Of a stretch of DNA of 11,545 nucleotides, positions 6,766 to 11,545 are shown piece by piece. The notes under the pieces are model-generated. The model had not been told where the DNA came from, made no database searches, and saw only the letters and a program-made list of their open reading frames with translations. The DNA is from an uncultured Prevotella sp. (GTDB lineage: Bacteria > Bacteroidota > Bacteroidia > Bacteroidales > Bacteroidaceae). Position numbers and translations under genes: made by a program. How positions within the stretch are numbered: the stretch's first letter is position 1; each line of letters opens with the position of its first letter. Location of the stretch: NCBI GenBank assembly GCA_902477645.1, contig CABSIA010000097.1, positions 1-11,545 of the forward strand, in the 5' to 3' direction.

Positions 6766-7356
6766 CTATTGCAGTTTGCTAATCTCTTTTGCCACCGGTA
6801 TTCTAAATATGCCGTCACGAATGGTAACGATACATTTGTCGCCCTTTGAGACTTCGTCGTAAAGATGGCTGCTAACCTCTATAGTCCGTTCACCGATTTT
6901 TGTGTTTTCAAACTCTAAATCTATAATACATATAAATATAGGTTTGTGCTTTCCTGGAATGATGTAATAATCTTGATCGGTTACGGTTGCCGTCTCGTAA
7001 TAATAATCATTACCTGCTGGAATGCAATAATTAAGAATTACGATACAGGCTATAATAAACACTGCTATTTTTATTCCGAGAAATCCTTGTCTCTTTGCGT
7101 ATCCTGCACATTTCCAACAATTTCTTCTGTTCCATACTATCCATTTGTTGTGGCTCCTGATAAATTGCCGAATGCCTGCCAATGTGCCTGTTAAGAAAGC
7201 GGGTATCAGCCACCAGAGAAAATTGTACAGAGTGTCGTTCATTAAAAACGTCAATCCGAAAAAGCATAATATATATAAGCAAGTTATCAAAATTGAGACT
7301 GTCGACTCCTGTGTTTCATGCTTATAGCGTTTTTTCTTGTTTTTTTTCTTTGCCAT
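6766..7356 (-). CDS. Unrecognised multi-pass membrane protein
   Basis: I do not recognise this 196-residue protein. It starts with a very basic segment (MAKKKNKKKRYK), followed by hydrophobic segments at about 18-38, 43-61 and 92-112. Between the second and third lies a basic, Trp-rich loop with a CWKC pair (80-83). After the last segment, about 80 residues look like a soluble beta domain (ETATVTDQDYY, ending GDKCIVTIRDGIFRIPVAKE). The likely topology has three membrane spans. I chose the ATG at 7356; the in-frame ATG at 7410 overlaps the -7 box at 7408-7415. An A8 run (minus strand) encodes part of the N-terminal Lys cluster, so slippage could switch the gene off. It is more AT-rich than its left-hand neighbours, a mild hint of a different origin. 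Confidence 0.75.
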   Translation of the reverse strand: MAKKKNKKKRYKHETQESTVSILITCLYILCFFGLTFLMNDTLYNFLWWLIPAFLTGTLAGIRQFIRSHNKWIVWNRRNCWKCAGYAKRQGFLGIKIAVFIIACIVILNYCIPAGNDYYYETATVTDQDYYIIPGKHKPIFICIIDLEFENTKIGERTIEVSSHLYDEVSKGDKCIVTIRDGIFRIPVAKEISKLQ

Positions 7357-7407
7357 CTGTTTTGTCTTCAGCGATTCGTATCCGCAGGAAGTGCGGTATG
7401 TTTTGTG

Positions 7408-7415
7408 CAAAGTTA
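7408..7415 (-). promoter_or_regulatory. -7 box for the membrane protein gene
   Basis: The minus strand reads TAACTTTG, a match to TAnnTTTG. Transcription would begin near 7401, leaving a leader of about 45 nt before the ATG at 7356. No clear -33 element is visible. Confidence 0.5.
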
Positions 7416-7543
7416 CATTAAAAATCTCAATATTTCTGTAAGCGATATAGGAAATTATTGCTTATATCAGACACATATACTATGCCATTCGCTATAAATA
7501 TTAATCTATATTAGAAAAAAGTTCTTTATAACTGGGTTAATTC

Positions 7544-7627
7544 TATAAATCAAACTTTGATTTATGTAAATCAAAGCCTGATTTATATAAATCTAAGTTT
7601 GGTTTGTGTAAACCAAAGCTTGATTTA
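7544..7627. repeat. Four tandem 21-bp repeats with internal dyads
   Basis: The units are 7544-7564, 7565-7585, 7586-7606 and 7607-7627, consensus T(A/G)TAAATCAAAG(C/T)TTGATTTA, each 21 bp and joined without spacers. Dyads span the unit junctions: TTTGATTT (7556-7563) with AAATCAAA (7568-7575), and TTTGGTTT (7598-7605) with AAACCAAA (7610-7617), both around a 4-nt loop. The two junction dyads are 42 bp apart and differ by a compensated A-T to G-C change (7560/7571 against 7602/7613). The 21-bp period puts units on the same helix face. A multi-site operator, iteron-like array or RNA structure is possible. Confidence 0.9.
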
Positions 7628-7661
7628 TAAGACGTATCAAAGATAAAACGGTTTCTTATCT

Positions 7662-7685
7662 AAGGCATAAAGCCTTTGTTTTTTT
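7662..7685 (+). terminator. Short hairpin plus T7 with no gene upstream
   Basis: AAGGC (7662-7666) and GCCTT (7672-7676) enclose ATAAA, followed by TGTTTTTTT ending at 7685. It has the form of a weak intrinsic terminator for rightward transcription, but no protein gene precedes it on that strand. It could end a small RNA covering the repeat array, or attenuate a longer leader of the gene at 7954. Confidence 0.4.
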
Positions 7686-7868
7686 GTCTTTAATAATGTA
7701 GACCTGCGAATTTGTGTTCAGATAAAAAATTTTTATATAATCTCCCAAGCAGGTTGAATTTATGTTGTAATTATTTACTAATTGATTGCATTTTAGCTGC
7801 TTCAACTTTTTTTACGCTCTTTTTTGAATTTATTTTGCAAAAATAGGCGAATTAATGAAAAAAAGTTG

Positions 7869-7876
7869 TATCTTTG
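7869..7876 (+). promoter_or_regulatory. -7 box for the secreted-protein pair
   Basis: TATCTTTG matches TAnnTTTG. The predicted start is near 7883, giving a leader of about 70 nt. This excludes an upstream extension of the reading frame to 7897 as the likely start, because it would lack a signal peptide. Confidence 0.6.
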
Positions 7877-7901
7877 TGAGCGAAAAGTAAATTTAAGTGA
7901 A

Positions 7902-7927
7902 AGATTGGAGGCTTTTGTTTCCAATTT
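7902..7927 (+). promoter_or_regulatory. Hairpin in the 5' leader
   Basis: Positions 7902-7912 pair with 7917-7927 over 11 positions, including three G-U wobbles, around a TTTT loop; the core is ATTGGA with TCCAAT. It is followed by an A-rich, unstructured stretch up to the ATG at 7954, as is usual for initiation in Bacteroidetes. It may stabilise the mRNA or be regulatory. It contains GGAGG, but too far from any start codon to act as a ribosome site. Confidence 0.4.
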
Positions 7928-7953
7928 GTAGCAAAATTAAAAATCAACTAATT

Positions 7954-8430
7954 ATGAACAAGAAAAAGACTATTGCAGCAGTAGCCTTGCTGGCATTGGC
8001 GGGAGTCCAGGCGCAAGCACAGACTGAGGTAGTTGTGACAAAGCTCAGCGGCGGGCAGGAGAAATTCGAGCTTGCAGATATGAGTAAGCTCACCTTCGGC
8101 GACGGAGCTATGAGCGTTGTCATGCTAACTAAGCCGGTTGCCTCCCTGAGCCTCTCTGACTTACAGAACATCAGGTTTGTAAGTGCCTCAGATGCCATCG
8201 GGAGCATCGTGGGTGACGGCAGCCAGGGCGTAAGGTTCTCTTACGACGGAGACAGATTGTCGGTAACCGGAGTTGACGGAAGTGCATCAGCCGCCGTTTT
8301 CACAACAGACGGAAGGAAAATGATTGGCGAAGAACACTGGGACGGTACGTCTGTCGATGTATCGGCATTGCCTAAGGGCGTGTACATTTTCAAAGTAAAC
8401 AACAACACATTTAAATTCATCAAGAAATGA
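7954..8430 (+). CDS. Small secreted protein with T9SS-like C-terminal sorting domain
   Basis: The 158-residue protein has a signal peptide (1-22, MNKKKTIAAVALLALAGVQA then QAQ). A beta-rich module (about 24-76) contains two similar halves, VVVTKLSGGQEKFELADMSK and LTKPVASLSLSDLQNIRF, each ending in an L/I-x-F motif. The end (about 92-158) has the pattern of the type A T9SS sorting domain: FTTDGRKMI, then SVDVSALPKGVYIFKV (133-148), then a basic FKFIKK end. In such proteins the domain directs outer-membrane export and is usually cleaved. This one is nearly all signal, short module and sorting domain, with no enzyme domain. I chose the ATG at 7954 because it starts the signal peptide. Its stop overlaps the next gene's start (ATGA), so translation is probably coupled. 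Confidence 0.85.
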   Translation: MNKKKTIAAVALLALAGVQAQAQTEVVVTKLSGGQEKFELADMSKLTFGDGAMSVVMLTKPVASLSLSDLQNIRFVSASDAIGSIVGDGSQGVRFSYDGDRLSVTGVDGSASAAVFTTDGRKMIGEEHWDGTSVDVSALPKGVYIFKVNNNTFKFIKK

Positions 8431-9782
8431 GAAAATATATTTTACTCTTAATCCTCGCTGTCGTGTCATTGGCAGCAGGAGCACAGACCGTAGAGCCTAA
8501 CAGAATGGTTGTCAGCAACTTGCAAGGACGCTACCAGTCGTATAATATTAAAGATATAGACAGCGTAGGCTTCTATCGGATAGACGGCCGTGTGGCAGCC
8601 GATGTCACAGTTAATGGATATTCACGTGGCGTGGGCGACGATACCGATACATTGTGGCTCGCCGTGACAAAGTCGGAGGCTTGCCGCACTTACAAAATCA
8701 CGGTGTTGCCTACAAATACAGCCAATATGCTTACAACCGACCTCATTTGTGCGACATACATGGAGGAGCAGGGAGGCAGCGGCACTTATTTCGACGATTT
8801 CACAAATGCACAGATGACTGGTTTTGAGGAGCACTTCAAATCCAATACCTCATACACTGTGCTTACTGTGGGCTACGATGACTTAGGCACAGCATGCGAG
8901 GCTTCTAAGGCTGAGTTCACAACCCCTGCCGTTCCTTTGGTTGGCAATCCTGATGTTGCTTACGAGTTTACGGAAATCACTCCTTCATCCCTCACCGTTA
9001 AGTTCACGCCTAACTCAGATGTGGCAGGTTATACCGTCTGTCAGTTTGACTATAGAGGCGGATGCGAGGAGCAGTTCTTGCAGCTCGGTCCCATGTTTGG
9101 TTTCGACAACATTGGTGACATGATAAAGCGGTTTGGTTATTATACTTATGATAGCGAATACGAGAACACGTGGAAAGACCTCAAGCCTGGAAAAGAGTAC
9201 GAGATTGCGATACAGGCATGGGATGTTAACGGCACGTATGCTCCTGTAATCTACGCATACGCAACTACTTCCACGCTGGGCGGTCCTGGCGAGGCTAAGG
9301 TCGACATCACTATTGGAGACTTTGGACAGGAAGACGGTAAGTACTATCAGTGGGTAAAGTTCTCTCCTAACGACCAGACATCAACCTATCACTCTGCTAT
9401 ATTTACAATTAAGGGCGATGGTACAGACATGACCGATGAGCAGATAATTGAATATCTGGAAAGCTCCAACAACCCGAATTATCCTCCAGGCTATCAGGAT
9501 CCGTATTGGGATTTGGTTGGTGAGGACAACGACAGATGGAGTCTTGACCCAAGCACAACATACTGTGCGGCAGCTAAGGCAAAGAATGCCAACGGCGAAT
9601 ATGGCCCTCTTACAAAGGTAGAGTTCACAACTCCTGACGCTGCAGCCGGTGTACCAGCTGCGAAGGCTGTTAAGAAGCCCGTGCGTATCGTCAAGAAGGC
9701 ATCTGCAACTATTCCGGCAATGACTGTTCCTAAATGGCTGAAGCCTGTGAGGAAAACCGGCATACAGATTGTAAACAAGTAA
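8427..9782 (+). CDS. Secreted protein with three Ig/FnIII-like modules and a basic tail
   Basis: The 451-residue protein has a signal peptide (1-19). A short module (22-52, MVVSNLQGRYQSYNIKDIDS then VGFYR) resembles the N-terminal module of the protein just upstream. Three beta-sandwich-like repeats follow, at about 55-167, 175-283 and 288-403. Each ends with a Y-x-V/I/A strand, a D/N-x-G turn and a closing FTTP or YATTS (164-167, 278-282, 400-403), an FnIII-like pattern. The last 48 residues (404-451) are Ala/Pro/Lys-rich and basic (KAVKKPVRIVKKA, KWLKPVRKTG) and do not match a T9SS domain or a lipobox. No catalytic motif is visible, so a binding or adhesive role is more likely than an enzymatic one. 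Its start overlaps the upstream stop by 4 nt, and the two probably work together. Confidence 0.85.
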   Translation: MRKYILLLILAVVSLAAGAQTVEPNRMVVSNLQGRYQSYNIKDIDSVGFYRIDGRVAADVTVNGYSRGVGDDTDTLWLAVTKSEACRTYKITVLPTNTANMLTTDLICATYMEEQGGSGTYFDDFTNAQMTGFEEHFKSNTSYTVLTVGYDDLGTACEASKAEFTTPAVPLVGNPDVAYEFTEITPSSLTVKFTPNSDVAGYTVCQFDYRGGCEEQFLQLGPMFGFDNIGDMIKRFGYYTYDSEYENTWKDLKPGKEYEIAIQAWDVNGTYAPVIYAYATTSTLGGPGEAKVDITIGDFGQEDGKYYQWVKFSPNDQTSTYHSAIFTIKGDGTDMTDEQIIEYLESSNNPNYPPGYQDPYWDLVGEDNDRWSLDPSTTYCAAAKAKNANGEYGPLTKVEFTTPDAAAGVPAAKAVKKPVRIVKKASATIPAMTVPKWLKPVRKTGIQIVNK

Positions 9783-9807
9783 ATCTGCACAATTAGAAAG
9801 ACGGAAA

Positions 9808-9852
9808 AATACAAAATGCCTGACGGAACCAATCCGCCAGGCATTTTGTATT
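9808..9852. terminator. Bidirectional terminator between convergent genes
   Basis: A 15-bp perfect inverted repeat pairs AATACAAAATGCCTG (9808-9822) with 9838-9852. CGGA/TCCG pairing inside brings the ends close. The arms supply A-rich and T-rich flanks in both directions. It lies between the stop of the FnIII-like gene and the antitoxin stop (9854), so it serves both. Confidence 0.85.
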
Positions 9853-9853
9853 G

Positions 9854-10192
9854 TTACCATAACGCAACTTTGCCCGCAATGCCAAGGTCGAGCGTAGCTG
9901 TGGAAATTCCCAAAGCTCTAAAAACTCTGCTCATAGAAGGAATACTGATACTGTATCCTCGTTCCATCCTTGATATTTGAGATTTTTGCACTCCTATCTT
10001 TTCTCCCAATTCCTCTTGTGTGAGATTTTGTTTAAGTCGGGCGTTTTTTATAGCCTCGCCTATTCGGTAAGCGTGAAGTGCTTCTTCTACCTTACGCTCA
10101 TGTTCGTCTCTTTCAGGTGTGCCAATTTTACCGATAAGTTCATCTTTTACCTCATCCAAGGAGTAGAGCTTCATACTTTCAATGTGTTCCAT
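9854..10192 (-). CDS. HigA-like XRE-family antitoxin
   Basis: The 112-residue protein is a DNA-binding antitoxin. Its helix-turn-helix covers about residues 43-98: IGEAIKNARLKQNLTQEELG, then EKIGVQKSQISRMERG, then SMSRVFRALG, the classic Xre/Cro pattern. The N-terminal 42 residues are charged and probably bind the toxin, with the family's usual YSLDEVKDELIGK-type segment. It follows the toxin gene after 3 nt, giving the toxin-first order of HigBA modules. The family neutralises the toxin and usually represses its own operon as a dimer. An internal ATG at residue 7 is an alternative start. The pair is AT-rich compared with the core genes, which fits an accessory module. Confidence 0.9.
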   Translation of the reverse strand: MEHIESMKLYSLDEVKDELIGKIGTPERDEHERKVEEALHAYRIGEAIKNARLKQNLTQEELGEKIGVQKSQISRMERGYSISIPSMSRVFRALGISTATLDLGIAGKVALW

Positions 10193-10195
10193 ATT

Positions 10196-10534
10196 CTATT
10201 GTTTCTTTAGTTCAAAATATTGCTTTTTTATGGCTTCGGCTCTTGCAATCTCTTTTTTAGGAGTCTTTTGGGTCTTTTTTATTATTCCATGAGTTGCAAC
10301 AACCAATGTTTGGTTTTCCGTATCCCAAAATGCAAAAAGCCGGTATGCTATTCCATTATAAAGTGTGCGGAATTCCCATATATCACAGTTTTCTAACTTT
10401 TTAAAAAGTTCGTTGTTTTTTTCTCCTTTAGTAACTCTGTCAATATTATACAAGATTTTCTTGTATGCCTGATGTGGCAGACTTTGGAGAAATTCTTTAG
10501 CTTCTTCCAGTAATGCAAGCTTAAATACTTCCAT
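10196..10534 (-). CDS. HigB/RelE-like toxin, phage-derived Gp49-like family
   Basis: The 112-residue protein matches the Gp49-like (DUF891) branch of RelE/HigB toxins, which cleave mRNA, usually on the ribosome. Visible landmarks are helix EEAKEFLQSLPHQAYKKILY (10-29), LFKKLENCDIWEFRTLYNG (43-61), YRLFAFWD (64-71), LVVATHGIIKKTQKTPKKEI (77-96) and a helical Lys-rich C-terminus. The family's usual features are present: WEFR, hydrophobic strand, basic KKTQKTP loop. The length is typical and the gene appears intact. It is the first gene of a two-gene operon with its antitoxin. A good promoter lies just upstream, and repression by the antitoxin is expected from the family. Confidence 0.92.
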   Translation of the reverse strand: MEVFKLALLEEAKEFLQSLPHQAYKKILYNIDRVTKGEKNNELFKKLENCDIWEFRTLYNGIAYRLFAFWDTENQTLVVATHGIIKKTQKTPKKEIARAEAIKKQYFELKKQ

Positions 10535-10556
10535 AGTTATATATTGATATCTGGCA

Positions 10557-10591
10557 CAAAATTAGCAAGAAGTTTCGAATATACAAAACTT
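10557..10591 (-). promoter_or_regulatory. Promoter of the toxin-antitoxin operon, with candidate operator
   Basis: The minus strand carries TTTG (10587-10584), a spacer of exactly 19 bp, then TAATTTTG (10564-10557), the full Bacteroidetes consensus TTTG-N19-TAnnTTTG. Transcription would begin near 10550, about 15 nt before the toxin ATG. A dyad, AAGTTT (10570-10575) and AAACTT (10586-10591) on the plus strand, overlaps the -33 element and could be the antitoxin's binding site. The operator part is speculative. Confidence 0.7.
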
Positions 10592-10630
10592 TTTGTCGTA
10601 TTTTACCTGTTTGCTGATTTAATTCCGTAA

Positions 10631-11186
10631 CTATTCAATTTTCTTTCCGTTTATCCTCGATTTCATGGTTCTCATGGCGCCCGGCTCCATAGACATTATA
10701 TGTCTTACGTCTTGGTCTGTGTAGCCCATGTCGTATAGTATCAGGAAACTCTTGTTCATGTTTGATAGTGACTTGTATTCCTGCTCAAGTTGTCTTACGA
10801 AAGGAAGGTTTTGTGTGCGGTAGTATTCCACAAACCAGCTGAACATCTCCTTGTTCCATTTTGCGGTGGTGCCGCCATTCTGTATGTCCTCGTACAATGT
10901 TCTGCCTTTATACAGTATCTCTGCCTGTTTTTCCTGCAATGCGCTCAGCTTCTCTTGTAGCTTCTTTATCTCCGTAGATTTCTCTCTGCCGTAGTTTTTC
11001 ATCTTTGCTATCAGATCTGTATAGTCGGCTATCATCATTCTGTTGTCTGCAATTTCTTTTTTTTGCCTTCTGCTCTCTTCTCCAAGTCCGCGTGTATTTC
11101 CATGCCATCGCCATGGCAATGACAAGCATCATCGTGGCTACAGAAAGGGAGATTATTATCCATATTTGCGACTCATTCTCACTCAC
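10631..11186 (-). pseudogene. Membrane-anchored coiled-coil HTH regulator, frame broken at an A8 tract
   Basis: Two reading frames together encode one plausible protein. The first starts at a GTG (11186): SENESQIW, a membrane span (about 8-29) and a basic stretch. The second continues with EIADNRMMIADYTDLIAKMK, a long coiled coil (KSTEIKKLQEKLSALQEKQA), and a C-terminal region, FLILYDMGYTDQDVRHIMSM then EPGAMRTMKSRINGKK. That end resembles the LuxR-like HTH at the tail of TPR-TM-coiled-coil regulators of Bacteroidales. The frames meet at A8 on the minus strand (11057-11064); removing one A restores a reading frame of about 184 residues. The usual N-terminal TPR domain is absent, and an in-frame stop lies 15 bp before the GTG. 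It could be a pseudogene, a phase-variable or slippage-dependent gene, or an assembly error. A shorter soluble product could start at the ATG at 11038. Confidence 0.65.
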
Positions 11187-11248
11187 CTTCCTGGAAAATT
11201 GCTAGAAGACAATAGCGGAACCAAGCGCAGGCGACGCACAGCCCGTTG

Positions 11249-11545
11249 TCAGACAGCGAAATAATGACTATCCTGTTGTATTTCCACTTCGGTACATTTC
11301 GCAATGTGTTCTTTCAGCTCATGTTCTTTCTTAACCTCAGTGCGTTCGGTAGGTGTACGGGTATAACTTTCGTAGATTCCACGATGATACCAGTGTGCCA
11401 TAATCTCAGACGATATGCCAATAAGGTATTCAAGGGAATTGCTACAGACGGAAAGGGTACCATGGGGTGGTGTCACGGTTTTAAGTTCCGTCTTGCGTGC
11501 AATGACAGAGGCGAGATAATAGCGTTTGTCCTTACTGGTGCAAAT
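11249..11545 (-). CDS. 3' end of an unrecognised gene, cut by the window edge
   Basis: An open frame enters from the right edge with no stop for 98 codons and ends at 11249. I do not recognise the product. The visible C-terminal part is soluble-looking, with a hydrophobic-aromatic segment (SLEYLIGISSEIMAHWYHRG), a Thr/Arg patch (YTRTPTERTEV) and a charged helical stretch (KKEHELKEHIAKCTEVEIQQ), ending SHYFAV. No transposase, phage or enzyme motif can be named. It points the same way as the broken regulator, about 60 bp upstream of it, with no terminator seen between them. Confidence 0.5.
   Translation of the reverse strand: MCTSKDKRYYLASVIARKTELKTVTPPHGTLSVCSNSLEYLIGISSEIMAHWYHRGIYESYTRTPTERTEVKKEHELKEHIAKCTEVEIQQDSHYFAV

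Larger units (their letters stand above)
7416..7868. other. Long AT-rich intergenic region between divergent genes
   Basis: No open frame of interest is present. The region holds, left to right: loose dyads near 7429-7502 (AATATTT..AGCGA facing TCGCT..AAATATT); the 21-bp repeat array (7544-7627); a short hairpin with a T-run (7662-7685); a distant dyad ACCTGC/GCAGGT (7702-7707 and 7749-7754) enclosing an AT palindrome (7722-7736); and an A/T-tract-rich stretch leading to the promoter at 7869. Such tracts suggest bent DNA. Confidence 0.65.

Noticed and set aside
7544..7627. CRISPR array
   Set aside because: The 21-bp units abut directly with no spacers, are themselves partly palindromic, and no cas gene is nearby.
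7897..7953. Upstream extension of the T9SS-domain gene to 7897
   Set aside because: It would put 19 residues before a good signal peptide and would bury the leader hairpin in coding sequence.
11050..11070. Programmed -1 ribosomal frameshift at the A8 tract
   Set aside because: A -1 shift from the membrane-span frame does not enter the HTH frame; +1 or -2 is required.
11043..11264. Plus-strand open frames opposite the broken regulator
   Set aside because: They are antisense to a coiled-coil-coding strand and have no signal peptide or domain.
10631..11545. Transposase or integrase remnant
   Set aside because: No DDE, HUH or tyrosine-recombinase motif and no terminal inverted repeats could be found.

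Overview
The window looks like a chromosome segment from a Bacteroidales bacterium, most likely Prevotella or a close relative. The evidence is: -7 boxes of the Bacteroidetes type TAnnTTTG ahead of most genes; A-rich leaders without a clear Shine-Dalgarno; a Bacteroidetes-type FabI with active-site residues in place; an OmpP1/FadL-family outer membrane protein; and a small protein ending in what looks like a type IX secretion (T9SS) sorting domain. The genus is inferred. No tRNA, rRNA, CRISPR array or complete insertion sequence was seen.

Layout. 1-353 is non-coding, with two GC-rich hairpins and a long AT-rich stem-loop. prmA (ribosomal protein L11 methyltransferase) runs leftward at 354-1217. 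It diverges from a two-gene envelope unit: a Trp/Tyr-rich then Gly/Ser-rich secreted protein (1373-2353) and a FadL-like beta-barrel protein (2417-3973), closed by a long hairpin. A secreted GHL10-type glycosidase (4157-5641) and fabI (5798-6655) follow, each with its own -7 box. fabI ends at a clear intrinsic terminator shared convergently with an unrecognised AT-rich membrane protein gene (6766-7356, minus).

The long AT-rich gap 7357-7953 holds the most unusual structure. It is an array of four 21-bp direct repeats in which the dyads spanning units 1/2 and 3/4 are kept by a compensating base-pair change, followed by a short hairpin with a T-run. To its right is a translationally coupled pair of secreted-protein genes: a 158-residue protein with a T9SS-like C-terminal domain (7954-8430) and a 451-residue protein with three Ig/FnIII-like modules and a basic tail (8427-9782). 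Both begin with a similar short beta-rich module after the signal peptide, so they are probably a matched cell-surface or secreted pair of unknown function.

The right end looks accessory: a HigBA-type toxin-antitoxin operon (toxin first) with a consensus Bacteroidetes promoter; a gene for a membrane-anchored coiled-coil protein with a C-terminal HTH-like region, broken by a frame change at an A8 tract; and the 3' end of an unrecognised gene that runs off the window. The best candidates for something undescribed are the repeat array with the coupled secreted pair beside it, the Trp/Tyr-rich protein with its outer-membrane partner, and the A8-interrupted regulator.
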